Shown: piece after piece, positions 45,606 through 56,807 of the stretch | How positions within the stretch are numbered: position 1 is the stretch's first letter | How the letters are laid out: each line of letters opens with the position of its first letter | Assembly (NCBI GenBank): GCA_963678675.1 | Contig: OY783195.1 | Coordinates: 30,089,006 to 30,153,005 of the forward strand | Origin: Xiphydria camelus | Lineage: Eukaryota > Arthropoda > Insecta > Hymenoptera > Xiphydriidae | Direction of reading: 5' to 3' | DNA: 64,000 nt | Position numbers and translations under genes: made by a program | Notes under the pieces: model-generated | What the model was told of the DNA's origin: nothing | Databases searched by the model: none | What the model saw: the letters and a program-made list of their open reading frames with translations, nothing else

Positions 45606-47241
45606 TACGAGCCTACTCGAAAATTCACCGGCATGCGAAAATGCAGCCGTTATTGCACTAAAAAAACATCGAATTGCAACGCGAAATGTAATCGAAAACG
45701 ATGTGACCAACGTTTCGAGATTTCCCATAAAGAGACCAAATCCCGTAAACGGTATACTTCGACTCTCGCACCGATAAACGACGGGAAACCAGAGGAAAGG
45801 AAAATAGATTTTTTGAAAACGAGGGTGACGAGACTAAATACGGTGACGGGGTGGAGGTCGGCCGAATTTAAGATATACCGAGCGGATCATCTGCTCCTCG
45901 TCGGCGGCGCGCGTATGGGAAAACGCAATGGAACGAGGGGATAGTTCCTCTCGCGCGAGAGAGCCAGACAGGCCCGCCGCGCGCCGTGTGAATCTTCGGT
46001 GTCCCGCCACGGAATCGTAGGGGTCCTTCTGCCTCTTCGCGAGACTCACAGAAGGGGCGGCGACCAATCGGGTGGCGCTTTCCATGGGAAATTACGAGGC
46101 GCGGACAAGAAAAGAGGCGAACGCGGACGCGTTTCCGGGAGAAACGGGCCTAGAGCTCTAGAGAGACAGAAAAAGATGAAGAGAGAGAGGGCGAAGCGTG
46201 TGAATAAAATTCTTGCAACTCCGAGGGGGAAGATCGCTCCGCCGATTATCGACCGATGCGCTTTCGACGGGAGGGAGGGGGTAGATTCCGCGCGACGGAA
46301 AAAAATTTATGGCGATCCGGTTTAATCGTCGGGATATTCATCGCGCGCGGTGGATCAGGTGAAATTACGAGGGAAATTTTGTTACCCTCCTCTCCCACCT
46401 CACGCCTCTCGCTTTATTCGCTCATGAGAATTAGATTGTCCGCGTTTCGCGCGCCGCTCGATTAAATCATTCGATTAAAATATTTGGTGGAAAGAGCGAG
46501 AGTGAATTATGACTCAGCGCGACGCGATCGAACGGTATCGAGGTGCGGTGTAGATGTTCAAATATACCTACTACTCTGGAATAATTTCTAACATTTTCCC
46601 TACGACCAGGTGTCTAATGAGCAATGATTCTAGAAACTTTATTACGTTCCGAGTGACGCTGGAAGGAAAGCCGGAATTAGAACCAATTAGATTAAGTCCT
46701 CCGTGACACTGGAAAACGGTCGGGTCTCCCGTAATTTGCGGTTATAAATAGGTACATATATATACCTACGTTGATGGAACGAACGTTGGATATTAGCGCA
46801 GACTTCACGGAATAACTGAGCTCACACACCCCTTCGCGGTTTACTTCTACTTTCACTTTACGAGTGTATATACCGGAGACAATGGTGCCACGGTGACAAT
46901 ATTTGTACGCAATGGAAAGTGGAAACTATCATGGCAGATAGGCGTCTCTACGGTAAATTCAGTGGTAAAGAGGGGGGTGGCGCGTAAGCCTCAACCGTTA
47001 GCACAATACAATACCTCTGTAAATCCTGCGATCGCACTAACGATGTCGTTCTCCAGGAGGGGTTCGAGTTTTCGGAAAAATCGAGCGACGAGTTTATATG
47101 ATAAGGCACTTTCGAATGGGTCCTGCATAGCGTTCATTCCGATTAGTTTTGATTCGGGGAATTAACGTCCTCGATGTGAAAAGGGATGGGGAAGAGAGTG
47201 CAACGCAAAGTCGAGGGTACAATTCAGCTGCGAGAAACGTG
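45606..47241. other. CpG-rich spacer
   Basis: High CpG at about 45,930-46,330. Open frames at 45603-45944, 45999-46325 and 46893-47165 have arginine-rich, low-information translations and no domain. No gene called. Confidence 0.4.
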
Positions 47242-48193
47242 CACTGTTATAAGTATTTTTGATTTCACAATATGACGCTACACGGATGTGTAGAGAATTC
47301 AAAAATACATTCTTAATTTTAATAAGCAAACTTTGAATTCACTACAAAACTTTTAAAATCACAAATTTCGTTTTGATTTCCAAACACATATATTAGGAAA
47401 TAAAAAACTCGTACTTTTATTTAATCACTGTCTTTTTAAATAGGCAACGTTCACTCTGAATTCCTCTAACATCGTGTTTGTATTTCACAACAGCGTTTGA
47501 AAAAAAACAATACCCATATTTGGTTTTAAAACATGTATGGGAAAAACCTAAAACGTCTCTTTTGAATTCACAATACATTGTGATGGTTCAATAGCGTCGT
47601 CGGTTCAGTTTGCGTCTACGTGTGATATAATAATGATGTTTCAAACAGTGCAAATTATAACGAATTATTCCATAAATAATGAATGATTAATATTATCACA
47701 ATCGCTACTGTTTTGGAAAAGAAAGTATCAAATATTTTATAAAATTTAATGAGAAGAACCTTCGAGAGCAGTCACTGTCATGTTCGGTTTCTATATATGA
47801 CTGGAGTCGACCGACACCAATATTGAAGAGTCGGTGGCTCAATTGGTAGAGTGCGATGCAGCTCGTCCTAAAGATCGCAGGTTCGAGTCCCAGTAGGGTA
47901 TGAAAAAAAAACCGACACTACTGGGCGGGTCGGCAGGTAGCAGTGTAAAGTCCACTGCGTGCATTCCATTTTTAGGCTGAGTTAATAGTGTATTGTGATT
48001 TCACAACACCTTATCTTTCGAATTTCACAGTACCGAAGCGCTTCTACTTTTCCACACAATGTATTGTGATTTTAAAATACAACGATTTTGGAATTCCTAA
48101 CACCATTACGCATTAGTTTCAATGTACACTCGTGTTTGTAAAAATGCTTCCATTACATTTATTGTGATTTCCTAATAGAAACTTCTAACAGTG
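47242..48193 (+). mobile_element. Element family D, copy 1 (952 bp) with tRNA-like module
   Basis: Inverted ends CACTGTTATAAGT and ACTTCTAACAGTG. The interior is rich in TTGTGATTTCACAA-like motifs. At 47828-47900 it carries a tRNA-like block. A second copy lies inverted at 55,796-57,357 and aligns over its whole length apart from a later insertion. No protein is encoded, so it is a non-autonomous element of unknown family. Confidence 0.8.
47828..47900 (+). ncRNA. tRNA-like (SINE-head-like) module inside element D copy 1
   Basis: Shows a pol III A box TGGCTCAATTGG (47835-47846) and a perfect B box GGTTCGAGTCC (47880-47890) at tRNA spacing. The acceptor ends (GAGTCGG against TAGGGTA) do not pair and the anticodon arm does not fold, so it is not a working tRNA. 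An A-run follows at 47902. Confidence 0.65.
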
Positions 48194-48366
48194 TGGGGTG
48201 GGTGTCTTCCTCTCCCCTATCGAACGCGGAGATTATCCTGATAATCTTACAGACTACCGCGAAATGCGGTTCTATATTACGGTGCAACGGTGGAAACTTG
48301 ACAACGTATTTTCACGCGTCAGGCGGGGGAAACAAAGACACTCGTGATAAACGTCAACTGCACTGA

Positions 48367-48860
48367 TTGTGAGAGAAATAATTGCTGATGCAAAAAAATG
48401 TTTTCTTCGATCAGACACATGATATTATATAATTCCAGGATCACAAGCCATGGTCTACGTGCAAGAAAATATTTGATAGGCTCGGGTAATTGTTTTTTTT
48501 CCGCGTAGAAAGCATTTCTCGTTCCAATAAACGTATTCTTGAATCAAGAATATCACATGAGGCTACATTTACTCGCCAGGAAAAAAAAACTCGAATTACT
48601 ATTATCTCATTATCTATGAGTCTTTGGCTTTGAAGATTACATTTTTATCTACAACAGGCACATCGATTTAAGCCAAAAGTTAATTGATAATGAGATAATA
48701 GAGAGTGACTGAAGTTTCCTTCTTGGGGCGTGTAAATTTAGCCTCACATGGTATATTCTTCGATTAAGAAACTGCAGGTATTCTTAAAAATTTATTCAAT
48801 CATATTTTCTCGATTCAAGACATATTTTCTTGATACCAGCAATAATTATTTCTCTCAGTG
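48367..48860. mobile_element. MITE family A copy 1, split by a family B element
   Basis: Left end GTGAGAGAAATAATTGCTGA, right end AGCAATAATTATTTCTCTCA then GTG. The halves (48367-48558 and 48746-48860) align with the uninterrupted copy at 58,169-58,443 in reverse orientation, sharing ATATTTGATAGGCTC and TTCTTCGAT. Confidence 0.8.
48555..48749. mobile_element. MITE family B copy 1 nested in A copy 1 (187 bp)
   Basis: GAGGCTACATTTACTCGCCA ... TGTAAATTTAGCCTC at 48559-48745, flanked by ACAT on both sides. Sister copies at 53,649 and 62,191. Confidence 0.8.
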
Positions 48861-50592
48861 TAGATGACGACGAGCAGTGCGATTGAGAATCCTTATCACC
48901 TAAAAATGTAGGTCACGGGTACGCGTCACCACGTGAGAGCCAAGCCAATGAACCCTCCCACCCCCGCTTCCCACATACGTCACGGTGAAAATCCCACAAC
49001 GTACTCGCACATCTGGCAAGTGAAGAGAAGGCGTTCGTTACGCGACGGTAAGCGTCAAGAAAATTGCGTCCCTCCCCCTCCGTCCAACGTACTTATTGAC
49101 TTATATCCTCGGGAGCCGGATCAGCTGTCGTTTGACTTAATCGGACCCCCGTATAAGTTGCTTTCAGCGCGCGAGGGGTGGTTTCTTCGCGCACGATTGT
49201 TCCACGCCTCGAGAGGGTGTACTCCTACAATACTTGGCCCGAGCCACGGAGAAACCAAAATACCCCCCACCGTAAGAGCACGTGGCTATAGTAGCGCGGT
49301 ACAGCGTCGAGAGATGCGGCGGAGGTGCCGCGTGCCCCTCGATATATGGAGTCTGGCGGAGAGCGCGGTAGCGTATCAAGGGGTAGCTCAGCTGCTTTCT
49401 GCCGTGAAATACCGGGAGCCAGGGGTCGGAGACCCCTCACAGCTGCTAGATCGCACACCTCTATCGCTTTCTTGCCGCGCGCGACGTAACATATGCCCAA
49501 TTTATTATGCAACGTCTGTGACATTGACTTTTTTTCAATCGATCCTCTTTTTTTTCCTTCGATAACCTTCTTTTTTATCGCGTTGGGAAAAGAATATATA
49601 TTTTTTTCTTAAGCGCCGCACCGCGGAAGAAGTCGCGCGTCTTCGAGAACGTTGCAGTCTTTGGCTGAATCGACTCGATTCGATTTCTCGGATCGGTAAA
49701 TTGTGATAACACCGATAACTGTAGTCAAGTCATTGAAATGTTCGAGACTACTTAATTTTGGTCCTGTTTATTTGTTAATTTTTTTTTTGTTCAATGAAGA
49801 AAATCGCTATTTATCATCAATTATATAGAGCATTCAATACAACTTATCACGCACAATATAATCTCGACATATATATATTTCAAGTATCTCTATTTCTATA
49901 TTCGTTCCACCATCCCTTAACGAGTCGACAAGCAGCTCCTGCTGCTTACGAATCGCTCTAGCGAACGGCACTCGAAATTATCCGACGAGTATATAGATAC
50001 GAACGTCTCGGCGCCACCAACGGCAATGGCAAATCGGTCCCGCTGTCCGTTCGACTTTGATTTTTGTGAGAAAGAGTGCAGATGGTTCTTCATTGTGAAA
50101 CAGGCGCGTGCCGAGTGTCGATGGTGTACCTCTGGTGTGTACACCTATGCACCTACGTATGGGTGTGTGCGTATTCGTGGGGCGAGACGCGAGTGTGCAA
50201 CGCGTACACGAGTACTCCATGTGTGTGGGGCATACGATTCTCCCATCGACGAGAGATGGGGTGCAGAGAATCACTTACGTAATACCTGTCACACGGTTCT
50301 CAACTGCTGACGAAGTTTCGCGTATACCTGCGGATTAGGTGAGTGCGTGTGGGTTTTATGTACTCGTACATACGTCGAAATGCTTACTCGGTTCGTATTC
50401 TCCCACCACGTAACGGTGATCCACGTTCGGTTGGGTCAGCGTTAAAGTTCCATCGACTCGATTCGAAGAAATGTTTGTAATACTAAGAACGCTTATTCGG
50501 GTCCTGGTAGAAAGGAAATGTCTGGTATCGCTATTTCGGATCGGTATAGCTCCTTCGTACGGTGCTAATCGTAGCAGGAAGAAACTAATATA
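48861..50592. other. Spacer with a 210-codon open frame of doubtful status
   Basis: The longest open frame (48933-49565, +) has no recognised domain and a patchy, Arg/Pro/Ser-rich translation, and is overlapped by antisense frames. I do not call it a gene. A short perfect hairpin AGGGGTC-GGA-GACCCCT is at about 49,421-49,437. Confidence 0.4.
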
Positions 50593-50846
50593 CACAGAGA
50601 AAAAGAATTAGTTGGATCTACTAAAAATGCCTTGCGAGATTGCAAGTTATTATTTATTTATATCAATTCGATCTTTTTTCATAATTATCAAATATTTTTT
50701 CGTCGCAATCACGTAGGTACTATTTCATATGATTGCAAGGAAGAGATATCAAATTGATGTATTAAAAAATTTTATCGAGATAAATAAATAATTACTTACG
50801 ATCCCGTAAGTAATTTTCAGTAGATCCGACTAATTCTTCTTCTCTT
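50593..50846. mobile_element. MITE family G copy (about 250 bp)
   Basis: CACAGAGAAAAAGAATTAGT then TGGATCTACT at the left; AGTAGATCCGACTAATTCTT at the right. Related to 54,654, 58,489 and 60,099. Its right end abuts F copy 2 directly. Confidence 0.75.
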
Positions 50847-51039
50847 CACTGAGAAAAAAAAAGATTAAAAATTATTCTGTTAGAAGGATAATCTGAGTAC
50901 GAAAGGTAAAGTCGATCGAAAATTATTCCAAGGAAGGTTAAATTTTATACCCTGGAAGGATAATTTTTGATCTGTTTTACCTTTCGTACTCAGATTATCC
51001 TTCTAACGGAATAAATTTTAATCTTTTTTTTTCTCAGTG
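50847..51039. mobile_element. Foldback MITE family F, copy 2 (193 bp)
   Basis: Same ends and arms as copy 1 at 45,412, with scattered substitutions (GTCGATCG for ACAGATCA). Flanked by TT on both sides. Confidence 0.85.
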
Positions 51040-51552
51040 TTTACGATGAATAGAGGATACAAGTTTTTATATATGTACGTTCGTTCCATCGCGTTACAAT
51101 CGAGGGAAATCAATTCATCGGATAGCGATAAATGCAAATCGGCGCCAATTTCGCCCGAAACTTCTTCGGGGGGTGAAAAACGGAGAACCGCTGGCGATGA
51201 TGACCTCCTAACCGTAAGTCTCGGAGCGAGTGGGACACCTTTGCAGCTTCCTAAACGGGATCATCGTTTGTTCCTTCAGGATTCCACCCTGCAACCACCC
51301 CGGCCGTTCGCGCTATTCTTCCGATACACAGCCGCCGCAGATGCAGCGTCGGGGCGAGCGGAATCCGCAATATGCGATGAAGGGAAAAAAATTGATCGAA
51401 CCCCTCGGTAGCAACCAGGAAGGAAGGAAGGAAGGTAGGAAGGAATTAGAAAGAATCCTACGGGAAGGAACCAGAAGGAGGTGCGGGCTCCCGCTGCAGT
51501 CGTTTTCGATATTTCGTCGCCCCAATATCGACGCCAATAAATTTTATCCACA
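51040..51552. other. Spacer, no gene seen
   Basis: The open frames at 51037-51411 and 51230-51631 overlap and show no domain. A short GGAA repeat lies at about 51,416-51,440. Confidence 0.4.
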
Positions 51553-51774
51553 CACGAAGAAAAAAATTTACTCGATCGAAATAAACGTATTTTTGAATAG
51601 TCCCGACAGCACAATTATTCGATTAAAATGAATATCGATTGGACGAATTAAGTATAATTGATTTAATTAAACATTATTCGAATCAAATCGAGATTCATTT
51701 GAATCGAATAAATGTGCTCTCAGGATTATTCAAAAGCACGTTTATTTCGATCAAGCAACATTTTTTCTCAACGT
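51553..51774. mobile_element. Foldback MITE family H, copy 1
   Basis: CACGAAGAAAAAAATTTACT then CGATCGAAATAAACG at the left and CGTTTATTTCGATCAAG with TTTTTTCTCAACG at the right. The centre is ATT/AAT-rich and palindromic. Copy 2 is at 53,841-54,062. Confidence 0.7.
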
Positions 51775-52457
51775 AGTTACAGATTTTCTATCGATTCTAA
51801 CGCATAGAATAAAAATGATAAAATCCCTGTCAATATTCGATGACGCTGGCAAGATCGTCTCGAAGTCCCGAAGACCCATCGAAAGGGAGGGAAACGAAGG
51901 GATTTCACTAGTAGCCGCTAAGACAGCGGCGGTTGGCACGTGACGAGCTCCGCGAAGGGTGCATAATCTGGGAGGGAGTGAGCGCGGTGCACGATGGGAT
52001 TTCGGGGATGCCGAAACCCGGGGAACGGGAGGACGCGAGAACCGCGGGGTGCCGAGAAAAATATTTAAACGTCGAACACACACACACACACACACACTCG
52101 ATGCGCTACCGATGTATCGACACGGCGCGGTTCTCTGCGCGGTAGGCCACGTGTTTGCTTGTGAAAGTCTCGTACGAATCACTCTTATTAAACGGTAAAT
52201 GCGATGTAATGTATGAAGCCTCAAGAATGAATGATATACTCGGTGAACGGGAAAAGTGTTTTTATTTAGAGATTTCGGAATATCCTCCCACATCATTAAA
52301 ACGAATAAAAATAATTATTAATTAAAGATATCAGTATCTCTGGATGTAAATAGAAAAGTAGGAACTCGTTCTATATCCCAATATCACGAAGAAATGTAAA
52401 AAACACTTCGATTCGTATGAAATAACCAAACGATAACGTGCTTCACGAACAATTGTA
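51775..52457. other. Spacer with a CA microsatellite
   Basis: (AC)n of about 11 units at 52,076-52,098. No gene recognised. Confidence 0.45.
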
Positions 52458-52787
52458 CACTGAGAAAGCAGTTTATTTAAAGTAATATACATATGAGGAG
52501 CACAGTTCCAAAACTCGTTTAGTCCATTCGCAGTTTGTCCTATAATTGCTAATAGTTTAGCGATTATAAGACAAACTGCGAATGGACTAAATGAGTTTTG
52601 GAACTGTGCTCCTCATATATACTTGATTATGGCGAAAGAAATATTTCTTTGGGCCAAGCAAATATCTGTTAGCTGTGAAAGAAACACTCCAATAATCAAC
52701 ATATATTTCCTTAACTCGACCGAGTATTTATTTCGTCATAATCAAGTATACGTTTATTAACCGCAAAAATAAACCGTTCTCGGTGTA
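52456..52787. mobile_element. MITE family I, split by a 128-bp palindrome
   Basis: Left CACTGAGAAAGCAGTTTATT, right complement CACCGAGAACGGTTTATTTT; flanked by TA. The left arm is interrupted at 52,490; the right arm has the uninterrupted GTATACTTGATTATG. Confidence 0.8.
52487..52622. mobile_element. Nested 128-bp perfect-type palindrome in family I element
   Basis: Element 52491-52618: ATATGAGGAGCACAGTTCCA ... complement, with arms of about 57 bases and one or two mismatches. ATAC is repeated on both sides (52487-52490, 52619-52622). Confidence 0.82.
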
Positions 52788-53648
52788 GCATTTTAAAGAT
52801 GGACGAGTCTACCCGGTCAGCGGAGCCGAGAAATTCTAACGAGAAAGCGACCACTGCAAGGACCCGCGCATTAACATGCGGTAAAGTAAACAGTTTCAGC
52901 CGAGGGGAAAACATTGCCCGCGCCGGAGATAGCCGAACGCGAAACGAGATTCGAAACGCCCGGCCGGTCGCCGAGGAGTGATATCTAGTTTCGAATTAGC
53001 CTCATTCACGCGTGCCTCATTCAAAATTGACGCTTTTCTACGAGCCGCTCCAACGCCGAGAGGCCCCCCGCTTGATTGCTCATTGTGTGCGTTCTGCTCG
53101 TATCCACACGGCTCTGCCGAAGAGTGTGCGTAAGTTCGATCGCGCGTACGCGCGCGTGTATACGAGAGGAAAATATTACCGTCGGACCCAAAAGGATTGC
53201 GGTGTGATGCATGTCACGTGCACGCGTCGTCGGTGGACGATGCATACGTGAAGCGGGAGACGCGCGGCGGCTCGACTGTTATGCGGCGCGGCACGGTTCG
53301 TCCATTCACGACTGTGCGGCGCCGGTGGGACATTAATTGTATCGATCGATTCCCGGAATCGGCATTTCGATGGTAATTTTCAAATATTTGTACAGCGCGC
53401 GCCGTCGACGACTTCTCGGGTGATACGAAAACGCTATGGGGGGGGGGAGAATGAGATTCTCCGAAGATATGTGGAGCTCTTACCCAGGGGATGATAATTA
53501 ATGCCAGCTGCGAGAGGGACTCTTTAAATGATATTCGATAGTCTCTCGGAAATTCTTCCGTAATATCGATCACTACTTTACACGGAAACTTTCGGCGATA
53601 TCTTCCTACGAGTTTGACGATTTTTTAAAATTATATTGCATATCATAT
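52786..53648. other. CpG-rich spacer
   Basis: Alternating CG/TA tract at about 53,135-53,165 and a G-run at 53,438-53,447. No gene recognised. Confidence 0.4.
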
Positions 53649-53840
53649 GAGACTAAACTTACTCGCCAGGAAAGAAACATCGATCATTGTTATCTCATTA
53701 TTTATGGACTTTTGGTCTACATCCATATAAGAATTTGTTGTAAATAAAAGTGTAATCTTCAAAAAGGTATTACACAAATATGAGCCAAAAGCTCACAGAT
53801 AATGAGATAACAGCGATTGAAGTTTTTTTTCTTGGCGAGT
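53649..53840. mobile_element. MITE family B copy 2, right end truncated
   Basis: GAGACTAAACTTACTCGCCA at the left; the right end stops at TTGGCGAGTAAG and passes straight into a family H element. Confidence 0.75.
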
Positions 53841-54062
53841 AAGAAAAAAATGTACTCGAGTCAATTAAACCTGTTTTCGAATAGTCCTAAGAATACATTA
53901 ATTTAATTAGAATGAATATCGATTGAACGTATACAAATATTATTGATTTGACTCAATATCATTTGGATCAAATCAGTAGGTATTCAATCGAATCGAATAA
54001 ATGTGTTCTCACGACTATCCAAAAACACGTTTATTTCGATCAAGAAAATGTTTGGCTCAGTG
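53841..54062. mobile_element. Foldback MITE family H, copy 2, left tip missing
   Basis: Starts AAAAAAATGTACTCGAGTCA and ends TTTATTTCGATCAAG ... GGCTCAGTG. The first 7-8 bases expected from the right end (CACTGAGC) are absent where it meets family B copy 2. Confidence 0.7.
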
Positions 54063-54653
54063 TAGATTTTAGTAAAGATACTTCGGCTATAACTCCTTCG
54101 TTCGATCGATACGACCGGGATAACCATCCCCATCCGTGGGGGTACGAAAATCGGAAATCCCTTCCTTCCCACGCGGCGCTCGGCTGCCCCTCCGCTTTTC
54201 AAAATCAGATCACTTTTTTCCCCCGCGGTACAGACATCTCGTCGACTCTCTCCGAGTCGACGATCGCGCGAGGATCTCGCCGTGCATCGAGGCGGTCGTG
54301 CGGCGAAGTATATTGAATAAAATAAATAGCAGCCTAATTCAGGGGGAGGAAGCGGCCGAATTGCTCTTTTCCCAAGGGGGATGCGAGTGTTGCGGGTATC
54401 GGGATGAGAGAGCGGGAGTAGGGTGCGGCGCGGATGAGAGATGCGTGAAACTCGCAGATGTGGGACTCCTCGCGCTGCACGGACATTTCGCAACCTGGCC
54501 ATCGCCGGGGTCCACCGTTCTCTTCCTTGACCACTACTCTTTTCTTCCTCGCGTCATTGTTCGGACGCGCGTCTAAACACGTGCTCTTGTGCATCTGCAC
54601 GGCCCACGTCCGGCTCCGTAGACACGAGACCCACACGGTTATGCGTGTGTGTG
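54063..54653. other. Spacer, no gene seen
   Basis: GC-richer DNA with overlapping open frames on both strands (53984-54502, 54136-54576, 54334-54636), none with a domain. Confidence 0.4.
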
Positions 54654-54845
54654 CACGGAGAAAAAGAATTAGTCGGATCTACTGAAAATTACACACGGGG
54701 ACGCAAGTCGTTATTTATTTATATCGATGAAATCATCAATTAGATATCTCTTCCTTGCAATAGTATATGACTTAATGAAAAAAATATCATTGATATGAAA
54801 AAAGATCAAATTGATGTAAATAGATAATTACTTGCGACCCCGCAG
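54654..54845. mobile_element. MITE family G copy, right end lost
   Basis: CACGGAGAAAAAGAATTAGT then CGGATCTACTGAAAATTAC; it shares the interior TTATTTATTTATATCGAT and the later AATTACTTGCGACCCCGCA, but no right terminus. Confidence 0.7.
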
Positions 54846-55795
54846 TATAAGTAAAACGCGAAATATAGCTCGTAATTGATGGTCGATTGATGTAGGCTTA
54901 TTTTAATTTTCCAATGATAAATATGTTCGGTGCAATATGAAAAAGCACGTATAATATCTAATATTAATTTTTTTCCCTGAGAAAACATGATATTCTACAC
55001 CCAAAATATAATTTATATTATAACTTGTATTCGGGCCCGGGAAACGCGACTTATGCACAGGAGTGAAATTTTTCACACATGCATCTAAGGGTTAACGCGA
55101 TACGAAAAAATAATTGTGATTCGGAATCATTCCGAGGAGGACTCGTTCGCAACGATGAGTCAACGAATTAATTTACATCAGGAATCAGAGTACTACGTCA
55201 ACCCTGCACCTTCCATCATAACAGGCGTCGATCCTCGAACATATCGCGAAGCGCTCGTTAGCACATTCTTGAGAAAGTCCTGGAAACAACGGTAGGTCTG
55301 GATAAATTACACCGAACCTTCATCATACCCGACGCGATTTTCCTAATAATTGCGAAAACCGAATTACGCCGAGTTGATCAAACAATGCTGATATTTATGG
55401 GTGGAGTTTTCAAACGTCACTTCTCGATCGAAGAGATTATCGGAGTAATTTGTTGGGCAAATAATCATTGGCGTTCCGCTTATGACTATAAGGGGGTCGA
55501 ACAATTGACCTGGGAGCTTACGTGGGTCGACTTTGCGGGATGAGGAGAGTGCAATATTTAGATACGCTCCGGATTATTTTGACTTCCTGGATAAGATGCC
55601 GATTAAACAGTAACTGACGATATCGGTGTAACGGACTGCGGTAATCTCGTTACGAATTCTTCCGCGAAGAAAGTTTCGTTGCTCGTCGATCGATCGGTCT
55701 CGATTCCTTATAAGGATCGGGCTACGTTCCTCGAATCCCCGACGCTCGATTCGACTAATTGCGGCAGGAAGAAAAGTCGTAAATCACTGGGGATG
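54846..55795. other. Spacer, no gene seen
   Basis: AT-rich then mixed; no open frame with a domain and no clear repeat. Confidence 0.4.
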
Positions 55796-56112
55796 CACTG
55801 TTAGAAGTTTCTATTAGGAAATCACAATAAATGTAATGGAAGCATTTTTACAAACACGAGTGTACATTGAAACTAATGCGTAATGGTGTTAGGAATTCCA
55901 AAATCGTTGTATTTTAAAATCACAATACTTTGCGTGGAAAAGTAGAAACGCTCTCTCTCTCTCTCTCTCTCTTCGGTACTGTGAAATTCGAAAGATAAGG
56001 TGTTGTGAAATCACAATACACTACTAACTCAGCCTAAAACTGGAATGCACGCAGTGGACTTTACACTGCTACCTGCCGACCCGCCCAGTAGAGTGTCGGT
56101 TTTTTTTTCATT

Positions 56113-56183
56113 CCCTACCGGGACTCGAACCTGCGATCTTTAGGACGAGCTGCATCGCACTCTACCAATTGAGCCACCGACTC
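56113..56183 (-). ncRNA. tRNA-like module inside element D copy 2
   Basis: Minus strand copy of the module at 47,828 with A box TGGCTCAATTGG and B box GGTTCGAGTCC unchanged; only the 3' flank differs (CCGGTAGGGA). Confidence 0.65.
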
Positions 56184-56213
56184 TTCAATATTGGTGTTGG
56201 TCGACTCCAGTCA

Positions 56214-56807
56214 TATACAGGGTGTTCGGAAAAAACACCGACACAGAAATAGGGGTGATAGGTTATACGTCATTACAAGTATTTTGATATAAAGGACCTA
56301 TACCCGCAAGCGCGCGCGCCCCCTTCTGGAGATATCAACTTTTCAAGTTTATAACGACCGAGGTTGATCAAAGTAGAATAATATTGAGTTTTTTGTCTAC
56401 CTGTACAATTGAAAAACAAATGAAAACTTGTATCCGCATCATCTTCGAAAAGTACAAGGAATTGAGCCAAGCGGTTATCCTTTCCGCAAGCAGTTTGCGC
56501 AGTGGCACATCTATCCAGAATCGTTTCCGATGTTGCATGGACATGGGTGGCCGTCATTTTGAGCATTTGCTGTAGTACATTGTTTTTGTATCTCGTAAAA
56601 TTAAATATTCGTTACCAACTTGATACGTTTCTTATTATTCTACTTTGATCAACCTCGGTCGTTATAAACTTGAAAAGTTGATATCTCCAGAAGGGGGGGG
56701 GGGGGGGGCGCGCTTGCGGGTATAGGTCCCTTATATCAAAATACTTGTAATGACGTAACCTATCACCCCTATTTCTGTGTCGGTGTTTTTTCCGAACACC
56801 CTGTATA
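56214..56807 (+). mobile_element. Element E: 586-bp DNA transposon remnant with long inverted repeats, nested in D copy 2
   Basis: CAGGGTGTTCGGAAAAAACA at the left and its complement at the right, with inverted arms of about 170-190 bases. TATA is repeated on both sides (56214-56217, 56804-56807). Between the arms the plus strand encodes ELSQAVILSASS and NRFRCCMDMGGRHFEHLL then a stop, resembling the C-terminus of mariner-type transposases. It is internally deleted and non-autonomous. Confidence 0.8.

Noticed and set aside
47828..47900. Functional tRNA gene
   Set aside because: A and B boxes are good, but the acceptor and anticodon stems do not pair and the same block repeats inside element D copy 2, so it is a mobile-element module.
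49380..49450. tRNA-like start GGGGTAGCTCAGCTG
   Set aside because: No B box at the right distance; only a small hairpin follows.
48933..49565. 210-codon open frame upstream of string
   Set aside because: No domain, patchy Arg/Pro/Ser-rich composition in a GC-rich stretch, antisense frames of similar length, and no promoter or splice context.
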